64,000 nucleotides of DNA, from the NCBI RefSeq assembly GCF_946221635.1, contig NZ_CAMIHB010000013.1, positions 1 to 64,000 on the forward strand, read 5' to 3'. The translations under genes and the position numbers were made by a program. Shown here one piece after another: positions 33,463-42,107 of this stretch. Position 1 is the first letter of the stretch; each line of letters opens with the position of its first letter. The DNA is from an uncultured Rhodoferax sp. GTDB lineage: Bacteria > Pseudomonadota > Gammaproteobacteria > Burkholderiales > Burkholderiaceae_C. The notes beneath the pieces were generated by a model, which did not search any database, was not told the origin of the DNA, and saw only the letters and a program-made list of their open reading frames with translations.

Positions 33463-34241
33463 GCAACTCCGCAGCCAAGGGCACCCTCTATCTCGTGCCC
33501 GCACCGCTGGACTTTGGCTGTACCAGCCAGAGCCCGCTGGACCAGAGCCTGCCGGCCCACACCCTGGCCGTCGCGGCCCGGCTGCGACACTGGGTCTGCG
33601 AAAACGCCAAGAGCACACGCGCCTACCTCAAGCGTGTGGATGCCACCCACCCCCTGGGCGTGGCCTTGCAGGAACTGACCATTCAGGAACTACCGCGCGA
33701 AGTCCACAAGAAAGGCGATCACCTGGCCGGAGCCGCAGGCGGCTTTGACGCCAAGCCCCTGCTGGCTGCCGCCTTGCAGGGCCATGACGTAGGACTGGTC
33801 AGCGAAGCCGGCATGCCGGCCGTGGCCGACCCCGGTTCGTCCGTGGTGCGCGCCGCCCACGAGCTGGGTCTGCGCGTGGTGCCGTTGGTGGGGCCCGTGT
33901 CGCTCTTGCTGGCCTTGGCGGCGAGCGGGCTGAACGGACAAAACTTTGCCTTTGTGGGCTATGTGCCGTCCGACGCGACCGAACGCAGCAAACGCATCCG
34001 CGAGCTGGAGACCCTGGCGCTGAAAACCGGGCAAACCCAGCTCTTTATCGAGACGCCCTACCGCAATACGGCGTTGCTGCAATCGCTGTTGCAGACCCTG
34101 CAGCACAACACGCGACTGGCAACTTCCAGCGGACTGACCCTGGAAACCGCCGCCACGCACAGCGGCCTGGCCAAGCAATGGAAGTCGGCCGGGTGGGCAC
34201 TGGACAACGCCACGCCCACGGTGTTTGCGATCGGTCGCTAG
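33459..34241 (+). CDS. RsmI-like SAM-dependent methyltransferase (tetrapyrrole methylase family)
   Basis: A 260-residue protein of the RsmI/tetrapyrrole methylase fold: 'GTLYLVPAPLDFG' at the N-terminus, 'HDVGLVSEAGMPAVADPGSSVVRAAHELG' and 'VPLVGPVSLLLALAASGLNGQNFAFVGYVP' in the core (regions). True RsmI methylates C1402 of 16S rRNA; this protein has an unusual N-terminus ('PAPLDFG…ENAKSTRAYLKR') and is probably the paralogue common in beta- and gammaproteobacteria. It is coupled to maf and converges with sppA with a 4-bp overlap. Confidence 0.85.
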   Translation: MSNSAAKGTLYLVPAPLDFGCTSQSPLDQSLPAHTLAVAARLRHWVCENAKSTRAYLKRVDATHPLGVALQELTIQELPREVHKKGDHLAGAAGGFDAKPLLAAALQGHDVGLVSEAGMPAVADPGSSVVRAAHELGLRVVPLVGPVSLLLALAASGLNGQNFAFVGYVPSDATERSKRIRELETLALKTGQTQLFIETPYRNTALLQSLLQTLQHNTRLATSSGLTLETAATHSGLAKQWKSAGWALDNATPTVFAIGR

Positions 34242-35284
34242 TGAATCGCGGGTAGCGAACGCAATGCGCGCACCGCGCCATCACCGATCGCCGCACCGAA
34301 GCGCTTGGCCAGGCGTTCGGCCACGTTGTCCTTGCGGGTGTAGTCAATCACTTCTTCGGCCTTGACCACCTCACGGGCCACGTAGTCCAGGTTGCCGAGC
34401 TGGTCGGCCAGCCCCAGTTCGATGGCCTGCTGGCCGGTCCAGAACAGGCCGCTGAACATTTCGGGCGTTTCCTTCAGGCGCTTGCCGCGGCCTTCCTTCA
34501 CCACGCCGATGAACTGCTGGTGGATCTGGTTGAGCATGGCCTGCGCGAAGGCGCGCTGCTTTTCGGTCTGCGGGCTGAAGGGGTCCAGGAAGCCCTTGTT
34601 CTCGCCCGCCGTCATCAGGCGGCGCTCCACACCGAGCTTGTCCATGAGGCCGGTGAAGCCAAAACCGTCCATGAGCACGCCAATGCTGCCCACGATGCTG
34701 GCCTTGTCCACAAAGATCTCGTCCGAGGCCGCGGCAATGTAATACGCCGCCGACGCGCAGGTCTCTTCCACCACGGCGTACACCGGCTTCTTGTGCAAGG
34801 CCTTGAGGCGCTTGATCTCGTCATTGATGATGCCGGCCTGCACCGGGCTCCCACCGGGGGAGTTGATCAACAGCACCACGGCCTTGGCGCCGTCGTCTTC
34901 AAAAGCGGTGCGCATGGCGGACACGACGAACTCCGCACTGGCATCGGCCCCGGCCGCGATCTCGCCCTGGATGGAAACCACCGCCGTGTGGGGCGTACTC
35001 ACGTCGGCCGTGCTGCTGCCCTGCTGCAGCCCCAGCCAGACCAGCACCGACAGAAAGGCCAGCCAGGCCAGTCGGATGCCGTTGCGCCAACGCCGCGCCG
35101 TGCGCTGCTCCGCCAGCGTAGCCATGGCCAGTTTTTCCAGCACGGCACGTTCCCAGCCCGGGGCCTGCGCGCCGCTGGCAGCACCTCCTGCTATGGTATT
35201 CATAGCTGCCTGCGCAAAATCCGTGGGGGCTTGCGGCGGATTTGATGCCGAATCGGGGGATGGAGGAAAGGTCGGTTCGGTCAT
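34238..35284 (-). CDS. sppA: Signal peptide peptidase SppA-like (S49) membrane protease
   Basis: A 348-residue S49-family serine protease that digests cleaved signal peptides in the inner membrane. A cytoplasmic N-terminus (about 70 residues) is followed by a membrane helix 'LAWLAFLSVLVWLGL'. The nucleophile Ser lies in EETCASAAYYIAAASDE, and the general-base Lys is probably in AGENKGFLDPF, about 55 residues downstream, matching the short-form Ser-Lys dyad. ATG 35284 is chosen 1 bp after the Rieske stop. About 17 residues of the N-terminus (NPPQAPTDFAQAAMNTIAGG) are encoded by a dispersed repeat. Confidence 0.93.
   Translation of the reverse strand: MTEPTFPPSPDSASNPPQAPTDFAQAAMNTIAGGAASGAQAPGWERAVLEKLAMATLAEQRTARRWRNGIRLAWLAFLSVLVWLGLQQGSSTADVSTPHTAVVSIQGEIAAGADASAEFVVSAMRTAFEDDGAKAVVLLINSPGGSPVQAGIINDEIKRLKALHKKPVYAVVEETCASAAYYIAAASDEIFVDKASIVGSIGVLMDGFGFTGLMDKLGVERRLMTAGENKGFLDPFSPQTEKQRAFAQAMLNQIHQQFIGVVKEGRGKRLKETPEMFSGLFWTGQQAIELGLADQLGNLDYVAREVVKAEEVIDYTRKDNVAERLAKRFGAAIGDGAVRALRSLPAIH
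35190..35242 (-). repeat. Dispersed AGCAGCTA repeat, copy 7 (inside sppA)
   Basis: Core at 35190-35218 in reverse orientation (GCTATGGTATTCATAGCTGC, then CTGCGCAAA) with the right flank GTGGGGGCTTGCGGC. GCTATG/CATAGC is a 6-bp hairpin. Translated on the minus strand within the cytoplasmic N-terminus of SppA. Confidence 0.82.
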
Positions 35285-35285
35285 A

Positions 35286-35666
35286 TCAGAAGGCAACAGG
35301 TTGCAGATTGTGGGCAGTATGCCAGTGGACGACACCGTCCACCTCGCTCAGGGCTATGGGAATCAGGCCACCGCGGCAGGGACCGGTACGGCATTGGCCG
35401 GTCTGCGGGCTGTACATGGCACCGTGCGTGGCGCAGATCAGCCAGTGGCCGGTCAGGTCAAAAAAGCGGTTGGGCTGGTAATCCATCTCCATGGGCACAT
35501 GGGAGCAGCGGTTCAGGTAGGCATAGACCTTGTCCGCATAGCGGATGGCAAAGGCGTAACAGGTCTGGCCGCAGTACATCACGTCAAACGGCACGGCCAG
35601 GCCGCTGTTGACCAGGTCGGCACTGTTGCACAGGGCGATGGCCTGGCCGGCAGGTCCCAATGTCAT
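35286..35666 (-). CDS. Rieske [2Fe-2S] domain protein
   Basis: A 126-residue soluble protein. The cluster ligands are Cys54 and His56 (CSH) and Cys78 and His81 (CATH) in the two Rieske boxes, with GAMYSPQTGQC following. This is a ferredoxin-like Rieske domain without a membrane anchor, of the type found next to the HAD phosphatase and sppA in many betaproteobacteria. The ATG at 35666 lies 10 bp after the HAD gene. Its redox partner is not evident. Confidence 0.92.
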   Translation of the reverse strand: MTLGPAGQAIALCNSADLVNSGLAVPFDVMYCGQTCYAFAIRYADKVYAYLNRCSHVPMEMDYQPNRFFDLTGHWLICATHGAMYSPQTGQCRTGPCRGGLIPIALSEVDGVVHWHTAHNLQPVAF

Positions 35667-35676
35667 GGCGGAGTCC

Positions 35677-36351
35677 TCAGGCGTGGTCCAGCAGCCAGGC
35701 GTGCAACTCGGGCACCGAGTGCGCGACGTGCAGCGGACGCAAGGCCTCAAAGGTGGAGGGTTCGTGGGCCCCGTAGCTCACCCCCAGGCTGGCGCAACCG
35801 GCGTTCAGCGCCAGCTGCAGGTCGTGGGTGGTATCGCCCACCATGAGCACACGCTCGGGCGACACGCCGAACTCCGCCATCAGCTCCTGCAACATCAGGG
35901 GGTGGGGCTTGCTGGCGGTCTCGTCCGCCGTGCGCGAGCCGTCGAACATGCCGCGCAGCTGCACCGCCTGCAGCACCTCATTGAGTCCGCTGCGGCTCTT
36001 GCCCGTGGCCACCGTCAGCAGGTGGCCACGGGCCTTGAGCGCATCCAGCATGGGCAACACCCCCTCAAAGAGGCTGATGTCGTTCTGGTGCTGCATATAG
36101 TGGTACTTGTAGCGGGCGCCCAATTCGGGGTACTTTTCCTTGGGCACATCGGGAGCCGCGTGGGCCAAGGCCTGCATGAGGCCCAGGCCAATCACATAGG
36201 CTGCATCCTTGCTGCTGGGCACGGTGCCGCCCACATCGGCCACGGCGGACTGGATGCAGCGGGTGATGATGGCGGTGGAGTCGAACAGGGTGCCATCCCA
36301 ATCGAAGGCGATCAGGTCGAACTGGCGGGGGCGGGTCAAGGCAGAAGACAT
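35677..36351 (-). CDS. HAD-superfamily hydrolase, phosphoglycolate phosphatase-like
   Basis: A 224-residue HAD subfamily IA phosphatase. The motifs are AFDWDGTLFDS with nucleophile Asp17 and acid/base Asp19, 'VATGKSRSGLNEVL' (motif II Thr) and 'VLMVGDTTHDLQLALNAG' (motif IV). The gene sits between rluC and a Rieske gene, as in E. coli-type and betaproteobacterial clusters. Substrate is uncertain; phosphoglycolate is the usual guess. The start ATG 36351 follows rluC by 25 bp. Confidence 0.9.
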   Translation of the reverse strand: MSSALTRPRQFDLIAFDWDGTLFDSTAIITRCIQSAVADVGGTVPSSKDAAYVIGLGLMQALAHAAPDVPKEKYPELGARYKYHYMQHQNDISLFEGVLPMLDALKARGHLLTVATGKSRSGLNEVLQAVQLRGMFDGSRTADETASKPHPLMLQELMAEFGVSPERVLMVGDTTHDLQLALNAGCASLGVSYGAHEPSTFEALRPLHVAHSVPELHAWLLDHA

Positions 36352-36376
36352 GGCAGGAGTATCCACGCAAGCCGGT

Positions 36377-37459
36377 TCACGCCGCCGCCGGCAGGGCATG
36401 CGCCAGGAAAGCAGCCAGTTCCGGCGGCAGCTCTGCCGTCAGCTCGATCTTCTTGCCTGTGACCGGGTGTTTGCACTGAAAGCGCCAGGCGTGCAGGAAC
36501 ATGCGCTTGAGCGCGGCCGGCGCCGCACCGCGCGCCAGTTCCTTGTTCAAGTCGAAGTCACCATATTTGTCATCCCCCACGATGGGCATGCCTTCCGAGG
36601 CCAGATGCACCCGGATCTGGTGGGTGCGCCCGGTCTTGATGGTCACCTCCAGCAGGGAGTAGCCGCGCTGCCCCGTCGCATCCGGCGCGGTCGGCGCCCC
36701 CGAATGTGAGCGCACTTTCACCAGGGACAGCGAGGGCATGGCGTCCGGATGGTCCTTGTCCACCACCTTCACCCGCCGCTCCCCGGCCTCCGCCCCACCC
36801 TCCTTGCCGGCCAGCAGGTATTTGTGCAGCGATTTGTCCAACACCTTCTTGTTGGTTGGCCACTGCCCCACCACCAGCGCCAGGTAGGTCTTGCCGGTTT
36901 CCCGCTCGCGGAACTGGTCCTGCAGGTTTTTCAGGGCGCTGCGCTTCTTGGCGATCAGCAGGATGCCGCTGGTTTCGCGGTCCAGCCGGTGCACCAGCTC
37001 CAGAAACGGGGCCTGCGGCCGGGCCATGCGCAATTGCTCGATGACGCCAAAACTGACCCCCGAACCGCCATGCACAGCCACGCCGGCCGGTTTGTCCACC
37101 ACCAGGAAGTGCTCGTCCTCGAACAAGACCGGAAAGTCCTTGGCCGGCATCCGGGCGGCCGAGGGCGCCTGCACTTCGCGCGCCATGGCCAGGTTTTTCT
37201 GCTCTGCCCGTTCGGACACCCGCACCGGCGGCAGGCGCACCACGTCGCCGGCCTCGATCCGGGTATCGGCGCTGGCACGCCCTTTGTTCACCCGCACCTC
37301 GCCGCTGCGGATGATGCGGTAGACATGGGTCTTGGGCACGCCCTTGAGCTGGCGCATGAGGAAGTTGTCCAGGCGTTGGCCGGCGCTGTCCTCGTCGACG
37401 GTCACCGATTTGACTTGCGGCAGGGTTGGGGCTGGTTTGCCCCCTATAATGTGTTTCAC
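36377..37459 (-). CDS. rluC: 23S rRNA pseudouridine synthase RluC
   Basis: A 360-residue RluA-family enzyme (in E. coli making pseudouridine at 955, 2504 and 2580). An N-terminal S4 RNA-binding domain (about residues 27-80) precedes the catalytic motif HRLDRETSGILLIAKK with Asp160. The C-terminal part includes 'GRTHQIRVHLASEGMPIVGDDKYGD'. In E. coli rluC is also divergent from rne across a long leader region, as here. It heads an operon rluC-HAD-Rieske-sppA. Confidence 0.95.
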   Translation of the reverse strand: MKHIIGGKPAPTLPQVKSVTVDEDSAGQRLDNFLMRQLKGVPKTHVYRIIRSGEVRVNKGRASADTRIEAGDVVRLPPVRVSERAEQKNLAMAREVQAPSAARMPAKDFPVLFEDEHFLVVDKPAGVAVHGGSGVSFGVIEQLRMARPQAPFLELVHRLDRETSGILLIAKKRSALKNLQDQFRERETGKTYLALVVGQWPTNKKVLDKSLHKYLLAGKEGGAEAGERRVKVVDKDHPDAMPSLSLVKVRSHSGAPTAPDATGQRGYSLLEVTIKTGRTHQIRVHLASEGMPIVGDDKYGDFDLNKELARGAAPAALKRMFLHAWRFQCKHPVTGKKIELTAELPPELAAFLAHALPAAA

Positions 37460-37957
37460 TAGCGACGCGCCGTAAGTGGTTGATTTGTCTGGAGTTTAGT
37501 CCACACCCCACCCTGCGCAGCGCTGGAAGGTCGATGCCGCCGCGTTGAACAGCATGCAAATCACACGCCACCTGCCTGTGATGGCCCGCAGACAACACGG
37601 TCAAGCCGACGGATTGAAACCCTGAAACGGAATACCCCAGATTCGCAAACCTGCGGTTTGCGAATGGAATGAAACGAGATGTTTGTGCTGCTGAGCCTGA
37701 TGACCTTGTGCCTGCGGAGCGTAATCGCCCCGCTGGGTGGCACATATCGGCCTCCAGCCCCGGTGAAGTCTGCGCAAGCAGCTCCTCTTTTGATAGCAAC
37801 CGCACAAACGCATCCTCTCGTCCCCATCCCTGCGCCTACGCTTAGTCACCCCCGGTGACACGAAGCTCTCCGGCAATTCCACCTCACTTCAATCCGTCAG
37901 TCCGGCAGCGTACGCCCACTTCGGGCATGTACTTATTGAAGAAGAAGGACGCAACCC
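37460..37957 (+). promoter_or_regulatory. Long rne leader / divergent rluC-rne promoter region
   Basis: A 498-bp gene-free region. It contains a perfect 11-bp hairpin ATTCGCAAACC-TGC-GGTTTGCGAAT (37641-37665) and a repeat copy (37748-37797). AAGAAGGA (37942-37949) is the rne ribosome binding site. In E. coli the 361-nt rne leader folds into hairpins that RNase E binds to autoregulate its own mRNA; the same role is plausible here. Confidence 0.65.
37748..37797 (+). repeat. Dispersed AGCAGCTA repeat, copy 8 (rne leader)
   Basis: Core at 37769-37797 (TCTGCGCAAGCAGCTCCTCT, then TTTGATAGC) with left flank GGCCTCCAGCCCCGGT. Lies inside the presumed rne leader or promoter region. Confidence 0.8.
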
Positions 37958-40936
37958 ATGAAACGGATGCTGATCAACGCCACGCAGGCTGAAGAACGCC
38001 GCCTGGCCATCGTCGACGGACAAAAACTCCTCGACTACGAAATCGAAATCGAAGGGCGCGAACAGCGCAAGGGCAATATCTACAAGGCCGTCGTCACCCG
38101 CGTCGAACCTTCGCTGGAAGCCTGCTTTGTGGACTACGGCGAAGACCGCCACGGATTCCTGCCTTTCAAGGAAATCTCCCGCATGTACTTCAAGGAAGGC
38201 GTGTCGGCTTCGCAAGCACGCATCCAGGACGTCATCAAGGAAGGCCAGGAACTGCTGGTTCAGGTCGAAAAGGAAGAACGCGGCAACAAGGGCGCCGCCC
38301 TGACCACCTTCATCTCGCTGGCCGGCCGCTATGTGGTGCTGATGCCCAACAACCCCCGTGGCGGTGGCGTGTCGCGCCGCATCGAGGGTGATGACCGCGC
38401 CGAACTGAAAGAAGCGCTGGACCAGCTGGAATACCCCAACGGCATGTCCATCATCGCGCGCACCGCCGGCATCGGCCGCAGTGCACCCGAACTCCAGTGG
38501 GACCTGAACTACCTGCTGAAGCTGTGGACCGCCATCGACGGCGCGGCCAAGGGCGGCAAGGGCGCCTTCCTGATCTACCAGGAGTCTTCCCTGGTGATCC
38601 GCGCCATCCGCGACTACTTCAACCACGACATCGGCGACATCCTGATCGACACCGACGACGTGTACGAGCAGGCCCAGCAGTTCATGGCCCACGTCATGCC
38701 CGAGCACGCTGCCCGCGTGAAGCGCTACCGTGACGACGCCCCGCTGTTCAGCCGCTTCCAGATCGAACACCAGATCGAATCGGCCTACGCCCGTACCGTG
38801 CAGCTGCCCAGCGGCGGCGCCATCGTGATCGACCACACCGAAGCGCTCGTTTCTGTGGACGTGAACTCGGCCCGTGCCATCAAGGGCGGCGACATCGAGG
38901 AAACCGCCACCCGCACCAACCTGGAAGCCGCCGACGAAGTGGCCCGCCAGATGCGCCTGCGCGATCTGGGCGGCCTGATCGTCATCGACTTCATCGACAT
39001 GGAAGAGTCGCGCAACCGCCGCGAGGTGGAAAACCGCCTGCGTGACGCCCTGCGTCAGGACCGCGCCCGCGTGCAATTCGGCACCATCTCCAAGTTCGGC
39101 CTGATGGAAATGAGCCGCCAGCGCCTGCGCCCGGCCCTCTCCGAAGGCGCCTCCATCCCCTGCCCGCGCTGCGGCGGCTCCGGCCACATCCGCGACACCG
39201 AAAGCTCCGCGCTGCAGATCCTGCGCGTGATCCAGGAAGAGTCCCTCAAGGACAATACCGCGTCCGTGCTGTGCCAGGTGCCGGTCGAAGTGGCGTCCTT
39301 CCTGCTGAACGAAAAGCGCACCGAGATCGCCAAGATCGAACTCAAGCAGCGCATCAACGTGCTGCTGGTGCCCAACAAGACACTGGAAACCCCGCACTAC
39401 AAGCTCGAACGCCTCAAGCACGACGACCCGCGCCTGGACCACATCGAAGCCAGCTACAAGATGGCCGACGATATGGAAGAGTCCACCAGCGTGACGCGCC
39501 GCTCGCAGGAACCCACCAACAAGCAGACTCCGGTTATCAAGGGTGTGCTGCCGGATGCGCCGGCCCCCATCGCTCCACCCAAGCCCGAGCCCGCCAAGGC
39601 CGCCGCCCCTGTGCCCGTGGCCAAGCCCGTGGCCGCACCGGCGCCGGCCAGCACCGGCTTCTTCGGCTGGATCAAGGGGCTGCTGGGCCTGAACGAACCC
39701 GCGCCCGTCGTCGCCCCCGCCCCGGCTGCCAAGACCGAGGAAAAGCGCGAAGGGCGTGATGGCCGTCGCGACGGCAACCGCAACAACCGCGGCGAACGCA
39801 ATGAGCGCGGCGACAACCGCAACGGCCGTGGCAACCGCAACGAACGTGGCGAAAACCGTGAAACCCGTGCCCCCCGCGAAGAGAACCGCGAAGCCCGCCC
39901 CGAAGGCCAGGGCGAGCGCGGAGACCGCAACGGCCGTGGCCGCAACCGTGGTGAGCGCGGCGAGCAGCGCCCCAATGGCAGCCAGCGCAATGAGCGCATG
40001 GATGGCCAGGCCCAGGCCGCTGCCGGCGCACAGGAAGTGCAAGTCAGCGCCGAGGCCGGCAACAACGCGGCGCGTACCGATGGCCGCAACGAGCCCCGCC
40101 AGGACCGCGGCCCCCGCGAAGGCCGCGGTCGCAACCGTGGCGAAGGCCGTGGCCCGCGTGAAGAGCAGACGGACCGTCCGCTGGAGGCCCGTGCCGAGGA
40201 CGGCCAGGAGCAACGCCCCGAAGGCGCTGCCGAACTGAACGGTGAAGCCCGTGGCGAAGGCCGTGGTCGCAACCGCAACCGCAATGGCCGCCGGGATGAA
40301 CGCGGTCCGCGTCAGGAAGAGGCCGCACGCGCCGAAGGCGAACAAGCCGCACTGGCTTTTGCCGACACAGCCCCCGTCACCCAGGGGGAAGCCGGCGTCA
40401 CCACGGATGAGGCCACCTCTGCGGCCGAACACCGTGCACCCGGCGAAGGCCGTGAACGCCGCTCCCGCGACCGCTATGGCCGTGACCGCGGTGAGCGCGG
40501 CAACCGCCAGGAACGCACCCAGGCGGTCGAACAGTCCAATGCCGACCTCGCGCCAGCGCCCCAGGAAGTCGCGCCTGCTGCAACGGCACCTGCGGCTCCG
40601 GTCGCCGCCGAAGTCCCGGCCGTGGCAGTGGCTGCAGCCCCCGCTACCGCTGGCAGCGCCCCTGCCAGTGCGGGCATGCCCAAGGTGCAAGGCTATGCCC
40701 TGCCCACTGAAGCCCTGCAGCAAGTGGCCGAACAGTCCGGCCTGCAATGGGTGAACTCGGACGCGGCCAAGATTGCGGCCGTGCAGGCTGCCATTGCGGC
40801 AGAACCCAAGCCGGTCCATGTACCGCGCGAACGCCCAGCCCCCGTGGTGCTGGATGAGCGTCCGCTGGTGCTGGTGGAAACCCGCCGCGACCTGCGCAAT
40901 ATGCAACTGCCGTTCGAAGAGAACGCGGCCGGCTAA
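37958..40936 (+). CDS. rne: Ribonuclease E
   Basis: A 992-residue endoribonuclease for mRNA decay and rRNA/tRNA maturation. An S1 domain lies at about residues 39-119. The DNase I-like catalytic part has DVNSARAIKGGD and 'LGGLIVIDFIDMEESRNRREVE' with the two catalytic Asp residues. The Zn-link CPRCGGSGH is near residue 403, giving the tetramer interface. From about residue 530 the protein becomes a disordered, Arg/Asn/Gly/Glu-rich scaffold region (for example repeated RNGRG and NRNERGE-like units), expected to bind RNA and degradosome partners. It ends in a conserved short motif 'QLPFEENAAG'. A strong terminator follows. Confidence 0.97.
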   Translation: MKRMLINATQAEERRLAIVDGQKLLDYEIEIEGREQRKGNIYKAVVTRVEPSLEACFVDYGEDRHGFLPFKEISRMYFKEGVSASQARIQDVIKEGQELLVQVEKEERGNKGAALTTFISLAGRYVVLMPNNPRGGGVSRRIEGDDRAELKEALDQLEYPNGMSIIARTAGIGRSAPELQWDLNYLLKLWTAIDGAAKGGKGAFLIYQESSLVIRAIRDYFNHDIGDILIDTDDVYEQAQQFMAHVMPEHAARVKRYRDDAPLFSRFQIEHQIESAYARTVQLPSGGAIVIDHTEALVSVDVNSARAIKGGDIEETATRTNLEAADEVARQMRLRDLGGLIVIDFIDMEESRNRREVENRLRDALRQDRARVQFGTISKFGLMEMSRQRLRPALSEGASIPCPRCGGSGHIRDTESSALQILRVIQEESLKDNTASVLCQVPVEVASFLLNEKRTEIAKIELKQRINVLLVPNKTLETPHYKLERLKHDDPRLDHIEASYKMADDMEESTSVTRRSQEPTNKQTPVIKGVLPDAPAPIAPPKPEPAKAAAPVPVAKPVAAPAPASTGFFGWIKGLLGLNEPAPVVAPAPAAKTEEKREGRDGRRDGNRNNRGERNERGDNRNGRGNRNERGENRETRAPREENREARPEGQGERGDRNGRGRNRGERGEQRPNGSQRNERMDGQAQAAAGAQEVQVSAEAGNNAARTDGRNEPRQDRGPREGRGRNRGEGRGPREEQTDRPLEARAEDGQEQRPEGAAELNGEARGEGRGRNRNRNGRRDERGPRQEEAARAEGEQAALAFADTAPVTQGEAGVTTDEATSAAEHRAPGEGRERRSRDRYGRDRGERGNRQERTQAVEQSNADLAPAPQEVAPAATAPAAPVAAEVPAVAVAAAPATAGSAPASAGMPKVQGYALPTEALQQVAEQSGLQWVNSDAAKIAAVQAAIAAEPKPVHVPRERPAPVVLDERPLVLVETRRDLRNMQLPFEENAAG

Positions 40937-40953
40937 GCCGCCAGGCACCATGC

Positions 40954-40982
40954 AAAAGGGGCACCACGGTGCCCCTTTTTTT
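40954..40982 (+). terminator. Rho-independent terminator after rne
   Basis: AAAAGGGGCAC-CACG-GTGCCCCTTTT stem-loop followed by further T residues. It is symmetrical enough to work also for the converging GGDEF gene (stop at 40999). Confidence 0.92.
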
Positions 40983-40998
40983 GGTCGCTACCACGTGT

Positions 40999-42075
40999 TC
41001 AAAAGATATCGACTGCGCCGACCTTCTGCACATCGCCAAACAGGCCCTTGCGTACCAGTTCGGCATGGCTGAAGACCTTGTTGCGGCCGTTGTGTTGCGC
41101 GTAGTCCACTGCGCGCTCGGCGTTTTCGAGGGCGGTACTCGGGGAGTCATCAGGCGTGATGCGGGTGAAGCCCGCACACACCGTGATACGCCCAGCCTGC
41201 GGAAAATTGAATTTTTCAATGTTGGCGCGGAAGCGCTCAAAGGCCGCCAGCACCAACGCTTCGTCAGGGCAATGCATGAGCACCGCGAACTGCTCGCCGC
41301 CCAGGCGGTAGAGACGGTCGTAGGTACGGAAGGTGTTGTTCATGATGCGCGCCACCAGCAGCAGCACCTCTTCGGCAATCAGGTGACCGTTCTTGTCATT
41401 GATGATGCCGAAGTTGTCGATACTGATGGTGCCCAGCCAGTAATTGGGGGGGACGCGGTGGCGGCGCTCCTGCCCCGGTGCCACTGCTACCTGCAAGGCC
41501 GCAGTCTGGGCGTCGGTGATTTCACCGAGTTCATCCAGCACTGCGCTGTAGAAGGTGTCGTCCAGGGACTTGCGGTTGAGCAGGCCGGTCAGGGCATCAC
41601 GGTCGCTATAGGCCAGCAGCCGGTACATATTGCGGAATACATGCAGCACATCCGCCAGAACTTCAATCTGCACGTCTGTCAGCGGCGACGCGGAATGGAT
41701 TTCCAGCGCGCCTTCATCGTCCGTGATCGATTCCGCAAACAGGGGGAAATAGGTGATGCGCGGACCATCCTGACCCGCCCAGGCAATTTCCACGCGCTCG
41801 CGTGCCTGCATGGCACGCAGGCGGTCGCGGTTGTCGTCCAGCAACGGCAGCTTGTGAAAGTCCACACGCAAGGGGTCCACGACCTTGCCACCGCCCTTGG
41901 CGTCGAGTGTGGCGACTTCCAGCCAGCGTTTGACACCCTCCTCGCTCATCACCCGCGCGACGATCACGCGCTGGATGGGCACCAGATCGATCAACGCCTT
42001 GGATAAGGTGAGCTCCAGCAGGTCGCGATCGCGATGGTCTGTGAGCTTGATCAGGTGGTCTATGAGTGTGGCCAT
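40999..42075 (-). CDS. GGDEF-domain protein with degenerate GGEQF active site
   Basis: A 358-residue cytoplasmic protein. An N-terminal sensory region (about residues 1-150, GAF-like by pattern) is followed by a GGDEF domain starting DALTGLLNRKS (160-170). The signature is GGEQF at 259-263, so the fourth residue, normally the catalytic Glu, is Gln. The inhibitory c-di-GMP site RxxD is present exactly five residues upstream (RTYD, 250-253). It may therefore be a c-di-GMP receptor and not an active cyclase. It lies 32 bp after hemY and probably shares the hem transcript. Confidence 0.85.
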   Translation of the reverse strand: MATLIDHLIKLTDHRDRDLLELTLSKALIDLVPIQRVIVARVMSEEGVKRWLEVATLDAKGGGKVVDPLRVDFHKLPLLDDNRDRLRAMQARERVEIAWAGQDGPRITYFPLFAESITDDEGALEIHSASPLTDVQIEVLADVLHVFRNMYRLLAYSDRDALTGLLNRKSLDDTFYSAVLDELGEITDAQTAALQVAVAPGQERRHRVPPNYWLGTISIDNFGIINDKNGHLIAEEVLLLVARIMNNTFRTYDRLYRLGGEQFAVLMHCPDEALVLAAFERFRANIEKFNFPQAGRITVCAGFTRITPDDSPSTALENAERAVDYAQHNGRNKVFSHAELVRKGLFGDVQKVGAVDIF

Positions 42076-42107
42076 GGGGCGGATAATAGCCACTAAACTT
42101 CAGCGCG

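Noticed and set aside
39730..40330. Repetitive CGTGGC/AACCGC-rich tract, considered as a tandem repeat or recombination hotspot
   Set aside because: It is the low-complexity Arg/Asn/Gly scaffold region of RNase E, which is common in this family; units are irregular.
37889..40951. Very long open frame (about 1020 codons) on the minus strand across rne
   Set aside because: It is antisense to rne and its Gly/Ala/Phe/His-rich composition is the mirror of the Arg/Glu/Asn-rich RNase E tail in high-GC DNA. No family pattern or ribosome binding site.
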